Shown: positions 1 to 6,512, numbered from the stretch's first letter. The stretch: DNA of 8,836 bases from CAZQYC01 sp043746555 (GCA_043746555.1 JAYTQU010000394.1:1-8836), one strand, 5' to 3'. Numbers and translations: made by a program. The notes: generated from the sequence alone by a model not told the origin.

Positions 1-1822
1 CTTTGCTCGTGTCTTCGTCAACCCAACGATAGCGGAAGAAACCCAGGCCCATTTCTTCCCACGTTTGATCGCCCCATCGCACCGTTTGCGTCGGGTCGGG
101 GTTCGCCGGGTTTTGCTTGGAGTTATCCCAGGTCATATCCCACACCAATTTCGAGCCCTTCGGAATCAGCACCGGCTCCTTCAGCACGTATCCCGTTTGC
201 CAATTGAAATCGTAGCGCGGAACATTCAAGAGAATTTCTTTGCGGCCGTCGGGGAAGATGGCGGTCATACGCGCCGCTTTGCCGCGCAAATGTGCGTGCG
301 GCATCATGTCGTAGATCAGCATGTCGCGTTTGATCTCGCGAGTCTGCGTCACGGTGTAGTCCTTAGCGCCCGGCGGGATCACAAAGCGCTGATCGCCCAT
401 CACGTTCATGTGCAACGGATACTTCGGGGGATTTTTATAGAAGTACAAACCGACCTGGCTGTGATCGGTCGCCTCTTTGCCGCTCGCCGTGTAGTGAACT
501 TGGAAAATAAAGCTGGAGTCTTTCGGAAATAGCACGCCGGTGTCTTTCGGGAAAGTGATCGGTTGCAAACCCGGCGCGAAGCCGCCGAGATTTCCCGGCG
601 CATTACAGAAGCGTCGTCCGCCACCGCCGTTGGACAACTTGCGATCGCCCGGTCGCGCGTCGCTCGGATTGTTGACGATGATGTGATGCACAACCGACTT
701 GTTGCCGACGTGCACTTCTAAGCCGCGAATCCAGACATCGTGACCGATTGGATTTTTCACTTCGGGACATTGATATTCAATGACGCCGGTCGCCGGAACG
801 GTGTACGCGGGGACGTCGATGATGACGTCGGGTTTGCCGAGTTTCCATTCGTTAGTATCGGGCTTTAGCGTAGTGAGCGGATCGTTTCCGGCACCGCGCG
901 GCGCACCGGCCTCGATCCAATGCACCAGCGTTTTTGTCTGCGTATCGGAAAGCGATCGATCGCCAACGAACGAACCGTAGTGCGGATCGGCGTGCCATGG
1001 CGGCATGCGCTTGGTGCGCACCACTTCGCGAATCATCGGCGCGAACCCTTTCACCACATCGTAGCTGGTCATGGCCCACGGCGCGACGCCGCCCGTTTGA
1101 TGGCAGGCCGTGCATTTTTCTTCGAGCAACGGCGCGATTTCTTTCGAATATGAAATCTTTTGATGCACCGCGTTGCGATCTCGTTCCGGCATGTTGACGA
1201 TGCAGCCGGCGCTATTCACTTGCGCGTTCTTCACGGTCTGACCCGAGAGCACTGCATCGATGGCGTCTTGCGTATAGTGATTCTGCGCAACCGGACGTTG
1301 CTTCTCGTAGCTCAAACGATCGTCGATGGGACCGCGATACGCAAGCGTCCAGGTTTTCGGATCGATCACAAATACTTCGGCGGTGCGGGTAATGCCCAGC
1401 GACTCGCCGATCAACTGTGTTCGGTCGACCAGGACGGGAATGTCGAAGCCGAATTCTTTGGACTCTGCCGCGATAGTGTCGCGCGTGTCTTGTAGATTCG
1501 AGTTGATCAGCAGGAACGCAACGCCTTTGGCTTGGTACTGATCGCGCACTTCGCGTAAGGCGGGAACGGCTTGACGCACAATCGGGCAACCGTTGCCCTG
1601 CACCATCAGCACGACCGCCTTCATGTCGGAGAGGTAGTACAGTTCATGCGATTTACCGTCGGCATCGGTCAGTCGAAAGTTATCGACGTGATCGCCTGGA
1701 CTCAGTGTTGAACTGTGGGTTGTTCCGTGGGTTGATCCGTGGGTTGAACTGTGAGCCAATGCGGAATTCGCGAGCGCAAAAATGGCTGCGGTCGCCGCCA
1801 ATATTCGAAACACCCTCTTCAT
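1..1822 (-). CDS. Secreted redoxin / cytochrome c / PHM-like copper monooxygenase fusion (3' end cut by window edge)
   Basis: I translated 607 codons by hand from the ATG at 1822; the frame stays open to the window edge, so the C-terminus is missing. Residues 1-23 are a signal peptide (K2, R3, R6, hydrophobic core, ALA before the predicted cut). Residues 24-39 form a histidine repeat. Residues 42-195 are an AhpC/TSA-type redoxin domain with one active-site-like Cys79 in GNGCPIVRQ and no nearby resolving cysteine. CTACH at 237-241 binds c-type heme, and RMPPWH (271-276) is usual for this group. Residues about 330-600 match the two PHM copper domains: H379-H380 (VVHHIIV) and H443 (QVHYT) for the first copper, H509 and H511 (PHAHLRG) and M591 (EEMGLGFF) for the second. 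Ligand order and spacing resemble rat PHM. Likely periplasmic or outer-surface oxidation; the substrate is unknown. An SD-like GGGGG lies five bases before the ATG. Domain assignment is firm, activity is inferred. Confidence 0.88.
   Translation of the reverse strand, partial: MKRVFRILAATAAIFALANSALAHSSTHGSTHGTTHSSTLSPGDHVDNFRLTDADGKSHELYYLSDMKAVVLMVQGNGCPIVRQAVPALREVRDQYQAKGVAFLLINSNLQDTRDTIAAESKEFGFDIPVLVDRTQLIGESLGITRTAEVFVIDPKTWTLAYRGPIDDRLSYEKQRPVAQNHYTQDAIDAVLSGQTVKNAQVNSAGCIVNMPERDRNAVHQKISYSKEIAPLLEEKCTACHQTGGVAPWAMTSYDVVKGFAPMIREVVRTKRMPPWHADPHYGSFVGDRSLSDTQTKTLVHWIEAGAPRGAGNDPLTTLKPDTNEWKLGKPDVIIDVPAYTVPATGVIEYQCPEVKNPIGHDVWIRGLEVHVGNKSVVHHIIVNNPSDARPGDRKLSNGGGGRRFCNAPGNLGGFAPGLQPITFPKDTGVLFPKDSSFIFQVHYTASGKEATDHSQVGLYFYKNPPKYPLHMNVMGDQRFVIPPGAKDYTVTQTREIKRDMLIYDMMPHAHLRGKAARMTAIFPDGRKEILLNVPRYDFNWQTGYVLKEPVLIPKGSKLVWDMTWDNSKQNPANPDPTQTVRWGDQTWEEMGLGFFRYRWVDEDTSK
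1706..1753 (-). repeat. Four 12-base in-frame tandem repeats coding a histidine tetrapeptide repeat
   Basis: Four consecutive 12-base units encode HSST, HGST, HGTT and HSST, residues 24-39 of the redoxin/copper enzyme. The units differ at only a few positions, and codons are reused (CAC for every His, ACC for the last Thr of three units), which points to duplication at the DNA level. The unit length keeps the reading frame, so copy number could change without breaking the gene. The repeat starts exactly at the predicted first residue of the mature protein. Confidence 0.85.
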
Positions 1823-1857
1823 CGCAACCCCCAAAACTACGAAAAAAGCAGATTGGA

Positions 1858-1886
1858 AGGATAGCCAAACGATTCCTAGTCCACAA
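1858..1886 (-). promoter_or_regulatory. Candidate sigma-70-type promoter of the redoxin/copper enzyme
   Basis: On the minus strand TTGTGG (1881-1886) is followed after 17 bases by TATCCT (1858-1863). This would start transcription near 1851 and leave a leader of about 30 bases before the ATG at 1822. Both hexamers match the consensus only partly. The better -35 match, TTGACA, lies further upstream inside the 1892-1913 palindrome but has no good -10 at 16-18 bases. Confidence 0.4.
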
Positions 1887-1891
1887 CGACT

Positions 1892-1913
1892 TTATCGACA
1901 TTAGTGTCAATAA
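1892..1913. promoter_or_regulatory. 22-base imperfect palindrome, operator candidate
   Basis: The arms read TTAT-c-GACA on the left and TGTC-a-ATAA on the right around a TTAG centre, so 9 of 11 base pairs are symmetric. It ends six bases upstream of the TTGTGG -35 candidate and contains a TTGACA on the minus strand. A dimeric regulator site for the copper enzyme gene is the simplest reading. I cannot name the regulator family. Confidence 0.4.
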
Positions 1914-1965
1914 GGGCTTTTGAGGGTGAAAAGTTTTGCTTACGACGGGTGAAACGCAGTTTGAG

Positions 1966-3735
1966 TTAAGGTTTTTCCGCAAATACCGCCCGCATTTCCT
2001 TTTTGAGAATCTTGCCCGCCGGATTGCGCGGTAAGGGCTCAGGCCAAAATTTGATTTTGACCGGAACTTGAAACGCTGCGAGTTTGGTGGCGACGAAGGC
2101 GCGAAGTTCGTCTTCGGTGACTTGTGTGCCCGGTTTGAGATGTACAACGGCACCGGGCTCTTCGCCCAACGTGCGATGCGGAATGCCGACGATAGCGGCA
2201 TCCATCACGGCGGGATGGTCGTAGAGCACGCTTTCGACTTGAATGCAGTAAATATTTTCGCCGCCGCGAATCAAAATATCCTTGGCGCGATCGACGATGA
2301 ACACAAACCCTTCCTCGTCTACGCGCGCGAGATCGCCCGTCTTCACCCAACCGTCGATAAATGTTTGCGCCGTGGCTTCGGGATTATTCCAATAGCCTTT
2401 GATGATTTGCGGACCGAACGCCCATAGCTCGCCGACTTCGCCAATGGGTAATTCGCGAATTCCGTCGACGCTCATGATTTTGACCGCACACACGGGCGAC
2501 GCAGGCCCGCAGGAGTCCGGGCGATTGATGTAATCCTCGCCGAAATTACCGCAGAACGACGCGGAGGTTTCGGTCATACCCCAACCGTTGCCGGGTTTGG
2601 CTTGCGGAAAGACTTCCACAATTCGACGTACCAATTCCGGCGCAGACGGAGCGCCGCCGTAACTTACGGTTTCCAACGACGATAAGTCATAGTTCGCACG
2701 CGCGGGATGCTCGATCAGTTGCCACGCAATAGTCGGCACACCGCCCGCAGACGTAACTTTCTCGCGCTGAATTAATTCCATCGCTTTCTCCGCATCCCAC
2801 TTGCGCATCAGCACCATCTTATTCCCGTAAAACGCCGTGGGAACCATGCTGGCGCTGCAACCGGTGACGTGAAACAACGGCACGACCAACAAGCCGATCT
2901 TCTGTGGATCGTCGGGCGAAATTGGCGGCACCGGCTCGCCGCGTCGCAAAAGCAGACGCGATTGCACCAGTCCCGCTGTGCCGATATTGGTGAGCAGATT
3001 GCGGTGCGTACCGAGCGCGCCTTTGGGTTTTCCTGTCGTGCCCGACGTGTAAAAAATGGTGGCGTCGTCGTCCGGTTCGAGTTGCACGTTAGGCATAGTG
3101 CCGACCGGTAATTTGTGCCAATCGTTGGGCACACGCAGCACGTCTTCGAGATGCCTGACCATCGGATGTGAAATTTCATCGGGTTCGCGAACCACATAGA
3201 CTCGCGCCAAATCCGGACAATTCGGCAAATGCTCCGCAATTCTTTCGTAGCGCTCGCCATCGACAATCGCGACGATCGTGCCGGAGTTTTTCAAGCCGTA
3301 CTCCAACTCCGGACCGGTCCACCATGCGTTGAGCGGCGTGATGATAGCGCCGCATATACCCGCGGCGAAAAATGCGACCGGCCATTCCGGCAGGTTGCGC
3401 ATTGCAATCGCCACACGGTCGCCCTTGCGCACGCCTTGAATTTGCAATTCCTCGGCAAACTTGAGCACTGCGCGAGCGAACGCTTCGTAAGTCACGCGAT
3501 CGTCTTCGTAAACGAGAAACTCCCGCTCTCCGTGCGTGCGCATGGTCAAAAATAACTCGCGCATGGTCCGCGGTTGATTTTTCCAATTGCGTATTTTCAC
3601 GCCGCGAACGGTGACTTCTTCGATCTCGAAGCGCTCGCCCGGACCGGTTAACTGCGCGTGCGCGGCGGCCAAACTTATTGCGGGCCATCCCAGTGGAAAC
3701 AGCGAAGCGGATGCGGGCAAAGTGTTGGTCGTCAT
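1966..3735 (-). CDS. Class I adenylate-forming acyl-CoA ligase (FadD-like)
   Basis: The 589-residue protein activates a carboxylic acid with ATP to an acyl-AMP and then forms the CoA thioester. The family signatures are all present: the phosphate-binding loop YTSGTTGKPKG at 229-239, GWGMTET at 384-390, TGD at 466-468 and the hinge-region stretch VDRAKDILIRGGENIY at 481-496. The C-terminal catalytic lysine lies in PRNPAGKILKK (K575). Length is usual for the family and no signal peptide is visible, so it should be cytoplasmic. The long N-terminal lead (about residues 20-60, with WKNQPRT) resembles a proteobacterial FadD-like subgroup. The substrate cannot be read from the sequence; medium to long fatty acids or an aromatic or terpenoid acid are possible. 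The ATG at 3735 has no clear Shine-Dalgarno. The gene diverges from the phosphatase gene, with repeats and palindromes between them. Confidence 0.92.
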   Translation of the reverse strand: MTTNTLPASASLFPLGWPAISLAAAHAQLTGPGERFEIEEVTVRGVKIRNWKNQPRTMRELFLTMRTHGEREFLVYEDDRVTYEAFARAVLKFAEELQIQGVRKGDRVAIAMRNLPEWPVAFFAAGICGAIITPLNAWWTGPELEYGLKNSGTIVAIVDGERYERIAEHLPNCPDLARVYVVREPDEISHPMVRHLEDVLRVPNDWHKLPVGTMPNVQLEPDDDATIFYTSGTTGKPKGALGTHRNLLTNIGTAGLVQSRLLLRRGEPVPPISPDDPQKIGLLVVPLFHVTGCSASMVPTAFYGNKMVLMRKWDAEKAMELIQREKVTSAGGVPTIAWQLIEHPARANYDLSSLETVSYGGAPSAPELVRRIVEVFPQAKPGNGWGMTETSASFCGNFGEDYINRPDSCGPASPVCAVKIMSVDGIRELPIGEVGELWAFGPQIIKGYWNNPEATAQTFIDGWVKTGDLARVDEEGFVFIVDRAKDILIRGGENIYCIQVESVLYDHPAVMDAAIVGIPHRTLGEEPGAVVHLKPGTQVTEDELRAFVATKLAAFQVPVKIKFWPEPLPRNPAGKILKKEMRAVFAEKP

Positions 3736-3751
3736 GTGTTCATCACGAATC

Positions 3752-3765
3752 GAGTGGGCTCACTC
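3752..3765 (-). promoter_or_regulatory. Short hairpin in the presumed leader of the acyl-CoA ligase gene
   Basis: GAGTG and CACTC form a perfect five-pair stem around a four-base loop, ending 16 bases before the ligase ATG. If transcription starts near the TATAAT at 3834-3839, this would fold in the mRNA leader just upstream of the ribosome site. It could equally be half of a protein-binding site. The stem is short, so confidence is low. Confidence 0.3.
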
Positions 3766-3830
3766 CAAACTCAGCGGCCAAACTCAGAGGCTAAACTCAG
3801 AGGCCAAACTCAGAGGCCAAACTTGGATGG
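3765..3830. repeat. 13-base tandem repeat, four full copies plus a degenerate fifth
   Basis: Units start at 3765, 3778, 3791 and 3804 and read CCAAACTCAGMGG with only two single-base changes (a C in copy one, CTAAA in copy three). The stretch 3817-3830 begins CCAAACT and then diverges. Thirteen is not a multiple of three, so this is not a conserved coding repeat. It fills the centre of the divergent promoter region between the ligase and phosphatase genes. Confidence 0.9.
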
Positions 3831-3833
3831 AGG

Positions 3834-3864
3834 ATTATAATCTGCACGGCAATTTACGGTGCAA
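3834..3864 (-). promoter_or_regulatory. Candidate promoter of the acyl-CoA ligase gene, with TATAAT on both strands
   Basis: GATTATAATC at 3833-3842 is a perfect ten-base palindrome, so a consensus TATAAT occurs on both strands. On the minus strand TTGCAC (3859-3864) stands 19 bases upstream of TATAAT, or 16 bases upstream of the overlapping GATTAT. A transcript from here would run through the 13-base repeats and the 3752-3765 hairpin, giving a leader of about 90 bases. On the plus strand the same TATAAT lacks a good -35. Confidence 0.4.
3843..3863. promoter_or_regulatory. 21-base imperfect palindrome, operator candidate
   Basis: TGCAC (3843-3847) and GTGCA (3859-3863) are perfect inverted arms. 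Inside them a G-C pair and two A-T pairs add symmetry around a central T at 3853, giving 8 of 10 pairs. It covers the spacer and most of the -35 of the minus-strand promoter candidate, so a bound repressor would block ligase transcription. Similar layouts are common for TetR-type fatty-acid regulators, but the regulator here is unknown. Confidence 0.4.
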
Positions 3865-3908
3865 AACGCTCCGCGTCCAGGCTCAGTTAACAATCCGCTC
3901 GTCGAACG

Positions 3909-3921
3909 ACAGCAAAGCTGT
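3909..3921 (+). promoter_or_regulatory. Five-pair hairpin just before the phosphatase start
   Basis: ACAGC and GCTGT form a perfect inverted repeat around AAA, eight bases before the ATG at 3930. It occupies the place where a ribosome binding site would be expected, and no purine-rich Shine-Dalgarno is seen there. It may reduce translation, or the message may be leaderless or nearly so. It could also be chance. Confidence 0.25.
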
Positions 3922-3929
3922 GCGAAACT

Positions 3930-4790
3930 ATGCTCATGCACGACCCCAAACACCCGCAGCAATACAATCAACATCGCCGGTGCCGCGTCTTAAAGTTCGA
4001 GGGAGGCTGCAATTTTCGCGACATTGGCGGCTATCGAAACCGCGATGGCCGTGAATTGGTTTGGGGGAGGGTATTTCGCACCGGTGTTTTAAGTTACTTC
4101 ACTGCGCTCGATGAAGCATCCCTTGCGCAACTAGGCGTCAAGGTGATTTGCGATTTGCGCCGCGCCGAGGAACGAGAGCGCGAACAAACACGCTGGACCG
4201 ACGCAACAACCGAACACCTAAGTTGGGACGACGGTGCGCAGCCGCCGACCGTGCGTACTTTCTCCGGACGACACGCCGACACGGCGGCGGGTATGCGCCT
4301 GGCGATGATCGATTTGTATCGCGCACTTCCCACTTGGATGATTCCGCGCTTACGCGGCATGTTCGAACGCATCGCGAACGGCGGCAGTCCGATGATCGTT
4401 CATTGCGCTGCCGGCAAGGATCGAACGGGACTCGCCATCGCGCTATTACTCGCTGCGCTTTACGTGCCGCACGAAACCATTGTCGAAGATTACTTGCTCA
4501 CCAACGACGCGGGTGACTTCGAAGCGTTCATTCTCTCGCGCCACCAAACGCGCCCCGATCAATCGCAGCTCGATCAATCTCAACAGGGCTTGGCCACGAC
4601 CAACCATCCGTTGTTGGCGCTATCCGACGATGTACGTCGCGTTTTATTCGCCGCCGACGCGGACTACCTGGCCGCCGCATTCGAGCAAATATCGCAGGAT
4701 TCCGGTAGCGTAACAGCCTTCTTGCGCGATCGCGTCGGCGTCGATGCAAGCATGCAACGCAATTTGGCAGCCGCATTACTGCATGGTTAA
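3930..4790 (+). CDS. Tyrosine phosphatase-family protein (Y_phosphatase3 / MptpB-like)
   Basis: The 286-residue protein carries the cysteine-phosphatase loop HCAAGKDRTG at 158-167, with nucleophile Cys159 and phosphate-binding Arg165. Other family marks are NFRDIGGY at 28-35 and CDLRRAEER at 74-82. The extra Lys in the HCxxGKxR loop is typical of bacterial MptpB-like enzymes, some of which also act on phosphoinositides. The real substrate is not visible. No signal peptide or membrane segment is seen, so it is probably cytoplasmic. The ATG at 3930 and another at 3936 are both possible, and neither has a recognisable Shine-Dalgarno. A 15-base duplication at 4557-4586 codes a repeated DQSQ in a likely surface loop. 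The gene converges on the protease gene, with 38 bases between the stop codons. Confidence 0.88.
   Translation: MLMHDPKHPQQYNQHRRCRVLKFEGGCNFRDIGGYRNRDGRELVWGRVFRTGVLSYFTALDEASLAQLGVKVICDLRRAEEREREQTRWTDATTEHLSWDDGAQPPTVRTFSGRHADTAAGMRLAMIDLYRALPTWMIPRLRGMFERIANGGSPMIVHCAAGKDRTGLAIALLLAALYVPHETIVEDYLLTNDAGDFEAFILSRHQTRPDQSQLDQSQQGLATTNHPLLALSDDVRRVLFAADADYLAAAFEQISQDSGSVTAFLRDRVGVDASMQRNLAAALLHG
4557..4586 (+). repeat. 15-base in-frame duplication inside the phosphatase gene
   Basis: Two adjacent 15-base units begin with GATCAATC, and each codes DQSQ plus one residue (residues 210-219). They lie after the catalytic loop, between the helix that follows it and the C-terminal part. The duplication is frame-neutral. 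Confidence 0.55.
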
Positions 4791-4828
4791 TCAATCCAAG
4801 AATTAATCGAATCCCGGTTTAATAGAAA

Positions 4829-6427
4829 CTAGCGCTTACCCTGCCACACGCTCATCAGGTCCGGTGAACCCTGCGATCGAATACCGTTGTCGTTCAGAAT
4901 GCCTTCGGTCGCATCGACGATTTCTTTGCGACGGAACACTAGCGTCTCGCCGTATTGTTGGTCGAAGCGAAAAATGACGAACTCATCTTTGAGATCGCGC
5001 AGCGTCGCCACCAGCTGACGCAGACTTCGGATCGGGATTCCATTGACCGACTCCAACACCGAACCGAATCGCGAACCGTAGCCGTTGACGAGCTTGTGCG
5101 GAAAAAACGGCGACGCGATAACCACCAATTCCTCGCGATCGCGACTGGGCGCGTCGCCGCGATGCACGATCAACGGACTGCGATTGAATGCGTACGCATT
5201 CATGGCCGCCGCATTGTTGGCGAATAATCCAAGAAACTGCGTGGTCGCCGCAGAGAACACCATCGGTCCATACACAAAGTAAGACGGATAATCGCCGTTC
5301 AAACTCGGTATCAGCAGCGGCCGGTCGGAACTCACCGGCAATTGCACCGACATCGATTGACCGCCGCGTAAAATCGTCAACGGCACACTACCATTATTGG
5401 CGACGCGCGGAATCTCATAGAGAAAGCCCACTCGCAGATCGCTACCCAACTTCACCATCCCCTCGTTATCGATCGACGTGTCGCCGATGTGCGTGATCAC
5501 ATCCCATTCTTTCAAAGGATAGTGCGCGCCTTTGTCGTGTAGGCTCTGCACGAGAACGCCCTGTACCGATTTGTCGAGCTTAAGATAGGCGCGCAACGCC
5601 GGATTGTCGAGCGGTTGCAATTCATCGTAAATCGCAGGCTTGCCGTCGTAGTGACCGTCGGCAACATCATGAAGAAATAGCTCAATCTCTTCGTTGGGAA
5701 TGATGTAGCCAATGCTTTGCGAATTTTGAATATTGGCATACGCGAGACCAATCATTTTATTGTCGGCAAACGCCGGTCCACCGCTGTTACCGGGATTGAT
5801 CGCGGCATCGACTTGAATACGCAGCCCGCTGACGGGGAAATTGTAGCCCACATACTCGATACGCGACACGATGCCCTTCGTGATCGATAGCGACGTGCCG
5901 CCGGTGGGAAATCCGTACGCGAGCACAGTGTCTTTAATATCCGGTAACGTGTTGGCGCGCGCAACCGCCGAGTGATGATCAAAAAACGATTCGTCATCAA
6001 GCTTGAGAACGGCCAGATCGATTCCGGGCGCAATCGCTTCGACAGTGGCCGATAACTTGTCGCCTTCGCTATTGGCTTGCACTTGAATTTGCCCGGCGTA
6101 CAGCACGACATGCGCGGTGGTTAAGATACGCTTGCCTTCGATGATCACGCCCGATCCACTGACCTCGCGCGGTTGTTGTTTGCTCCAAGGTCGAAATGGA
6201 TCGGGCATACGCAAGGTCGAAAATATTTTAACGACTGAATTTTCGATTGCGCCGGGCGCTTTCGCGCTGGTCTCATTCGCACCGGCGCTTCCGCCTGCGT
6301 CGGGATTGGTTTTAACATCGTCGGCCGCCAGCGCGATACTCGACATCGACAGTGCGAACGCCAGTGCCGACGAGCACGCAAGCGTCGCACAGCGTCGTCT
6401 GAAAGTCGCGCAGTTAATTCTATTCAT
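4829..6427 (-). CDS. Secreted Deg/HtrA-family serine protease with two PDZ-type domains (Deg9/Deg2-like)
   Basis: The 532-residue precursor starts with a signal peptide (three arginines at 10-13, hydrophobic 15-33, ALA before the likely cut after A34). The trypsin-like domain spans about 60-250 with the triad H106 (TTAHVV), D137 (IDLAVLKL) and S215 (NPGNSGGPAF). A first PDZ domain lies at about 265-365. A second PDZ-like domain at 370-500 resembles the C-terminal PDZ of plant Deg2/Deg9 proteases, including PSYFVYGPMVF at 381-391, GSVLESVNGIPIRSL at 455-469 and a conserved tail. It should degrade or hold misfolded proteins in the periplasm. AGGCGGGAA a few bases before the ATG is an acceptable ribosome site. 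Three copies of ACTCGA lie upstream. The methyltransferase gene is 85 bases upstream on the same strand, so co-transcription is possible. Confidence 0.9.
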   Translation of the reverse strand: MNRINCATFRRRCATLACSSALAFALSMSSIALAADDVKTNPDAGGSAGANETSAKAPGAIENSVVKIFSTLRMPDPFRPWSKQQPREVSGSGVIIEGKRILTTAHVVLYAGQIQVQANSEGDKLSATVEAIAPGIDLAVLKLDDESFFDHHSAVARANTLPDIKDTVLAYGFPTGGTSLSITKGIVSRIEYVGYNFPVSGLRIQVDAAINPGNSGGPAFADNKMIGLAYANIQNSQSIGYIIPNEEIELFLHDVADGHYDGKPAIYDELQPLDNPALRAYLKLDKSVQGVLVQSLHDKGAHYPLKEWDVITHIGDTSIDNEGMVKLGSDLRVGFLYEIPRVANNGSVPLTILRGGQSMSVQLPVSSDRPLLIPSLNGDYPSYFVYGPMVFSAATTQFLGLFANNAAAMNAYAFNRSPLIVHRGDAPSRDREELVVIASPFFPHKLVNGYGSRFGSVLESVNGIPIRSLRQLVATLRDLKDEFVIFRFDQQYGETLVFRRKEIVDATEGILNDNGIRSQGSPDLMSVWQGKR

Positions 6428-6444
6428 GTATTTCCCGCCTCAAA

Positions 6445-6481
6445 ACTCGACGCTGCGATACTCGACACTTTGGATACTCGA
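6445..6481. repeat. Three spaced ACTCGA direct repeats upstream of the protease gene
   Basis: ACTCGA occurs at 6445-6450, 6460-6465 and 6476-6481, spaced 15 and 16 bases apart; the last two are part of a longer shared GATACTCGA. They lie 18-54 bases upstream of the protease ATG in the gap after the methyltransferase gene. They could be stacked regulator sites or a decayed tandem repeat. Confidence 0.4.
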
Positions 6482-6483
6482 AG

Positions 6484-6510
6484 CGACGATCATTGTTTTA
6501 GCGATGGTCG
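6484..6510 (-). other. Weak stem-loop after the methyltransferase stop
   Basis: CGACGATC (6484-6491) and GATGGTCG (6503-6510) pair at seven of eight positions around an 11-base loop. On the minus strand it begins two bases after the methyltransferase stop codon. No T-run follows, so it is not a convincing intrinsic terminator. It may stabilise the 3' end or attenuate read-through into the protease gene. Confidence 0.25.
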
Positions 6511-6512
6511 TT

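Noticed and set aside
65..532. Plus-strand open frame of 155 codons
   Set aside because: It lies wholly antisense to the copper monooxygenase module, whose metal ligands are intact on the minus strand; the product is Arg/His-rich with no recognisable motif.
1917..1933. CTTTT-N7-AAAAG hairpin as a terminator for the acyl-CoA ligase
   Set aside because: The five-pair stem is almost all A-T and would be unstable; no T-run follows in the direction of transcription.
1706..3830. CRISPR array from the short tandem repeats
   Set aside because: The units are 12 and 13 bases, directly adjacent and without spacers.
3587..4054. Plus-strand open frame crossing the divergent region and the 13-base repeats
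   Set aside because: It overlaps the 5' ends of two clear genes in wrong frames, and the repeat unit is not a multiple of three, so no repeated peptide is preserved.
4788..4831. Terminator between the converging phosphatase and protease genes
   Set aside because: Only a weak TTAAT/ATTAA inverted repeat is present, with no GC-rich stem or T-run.
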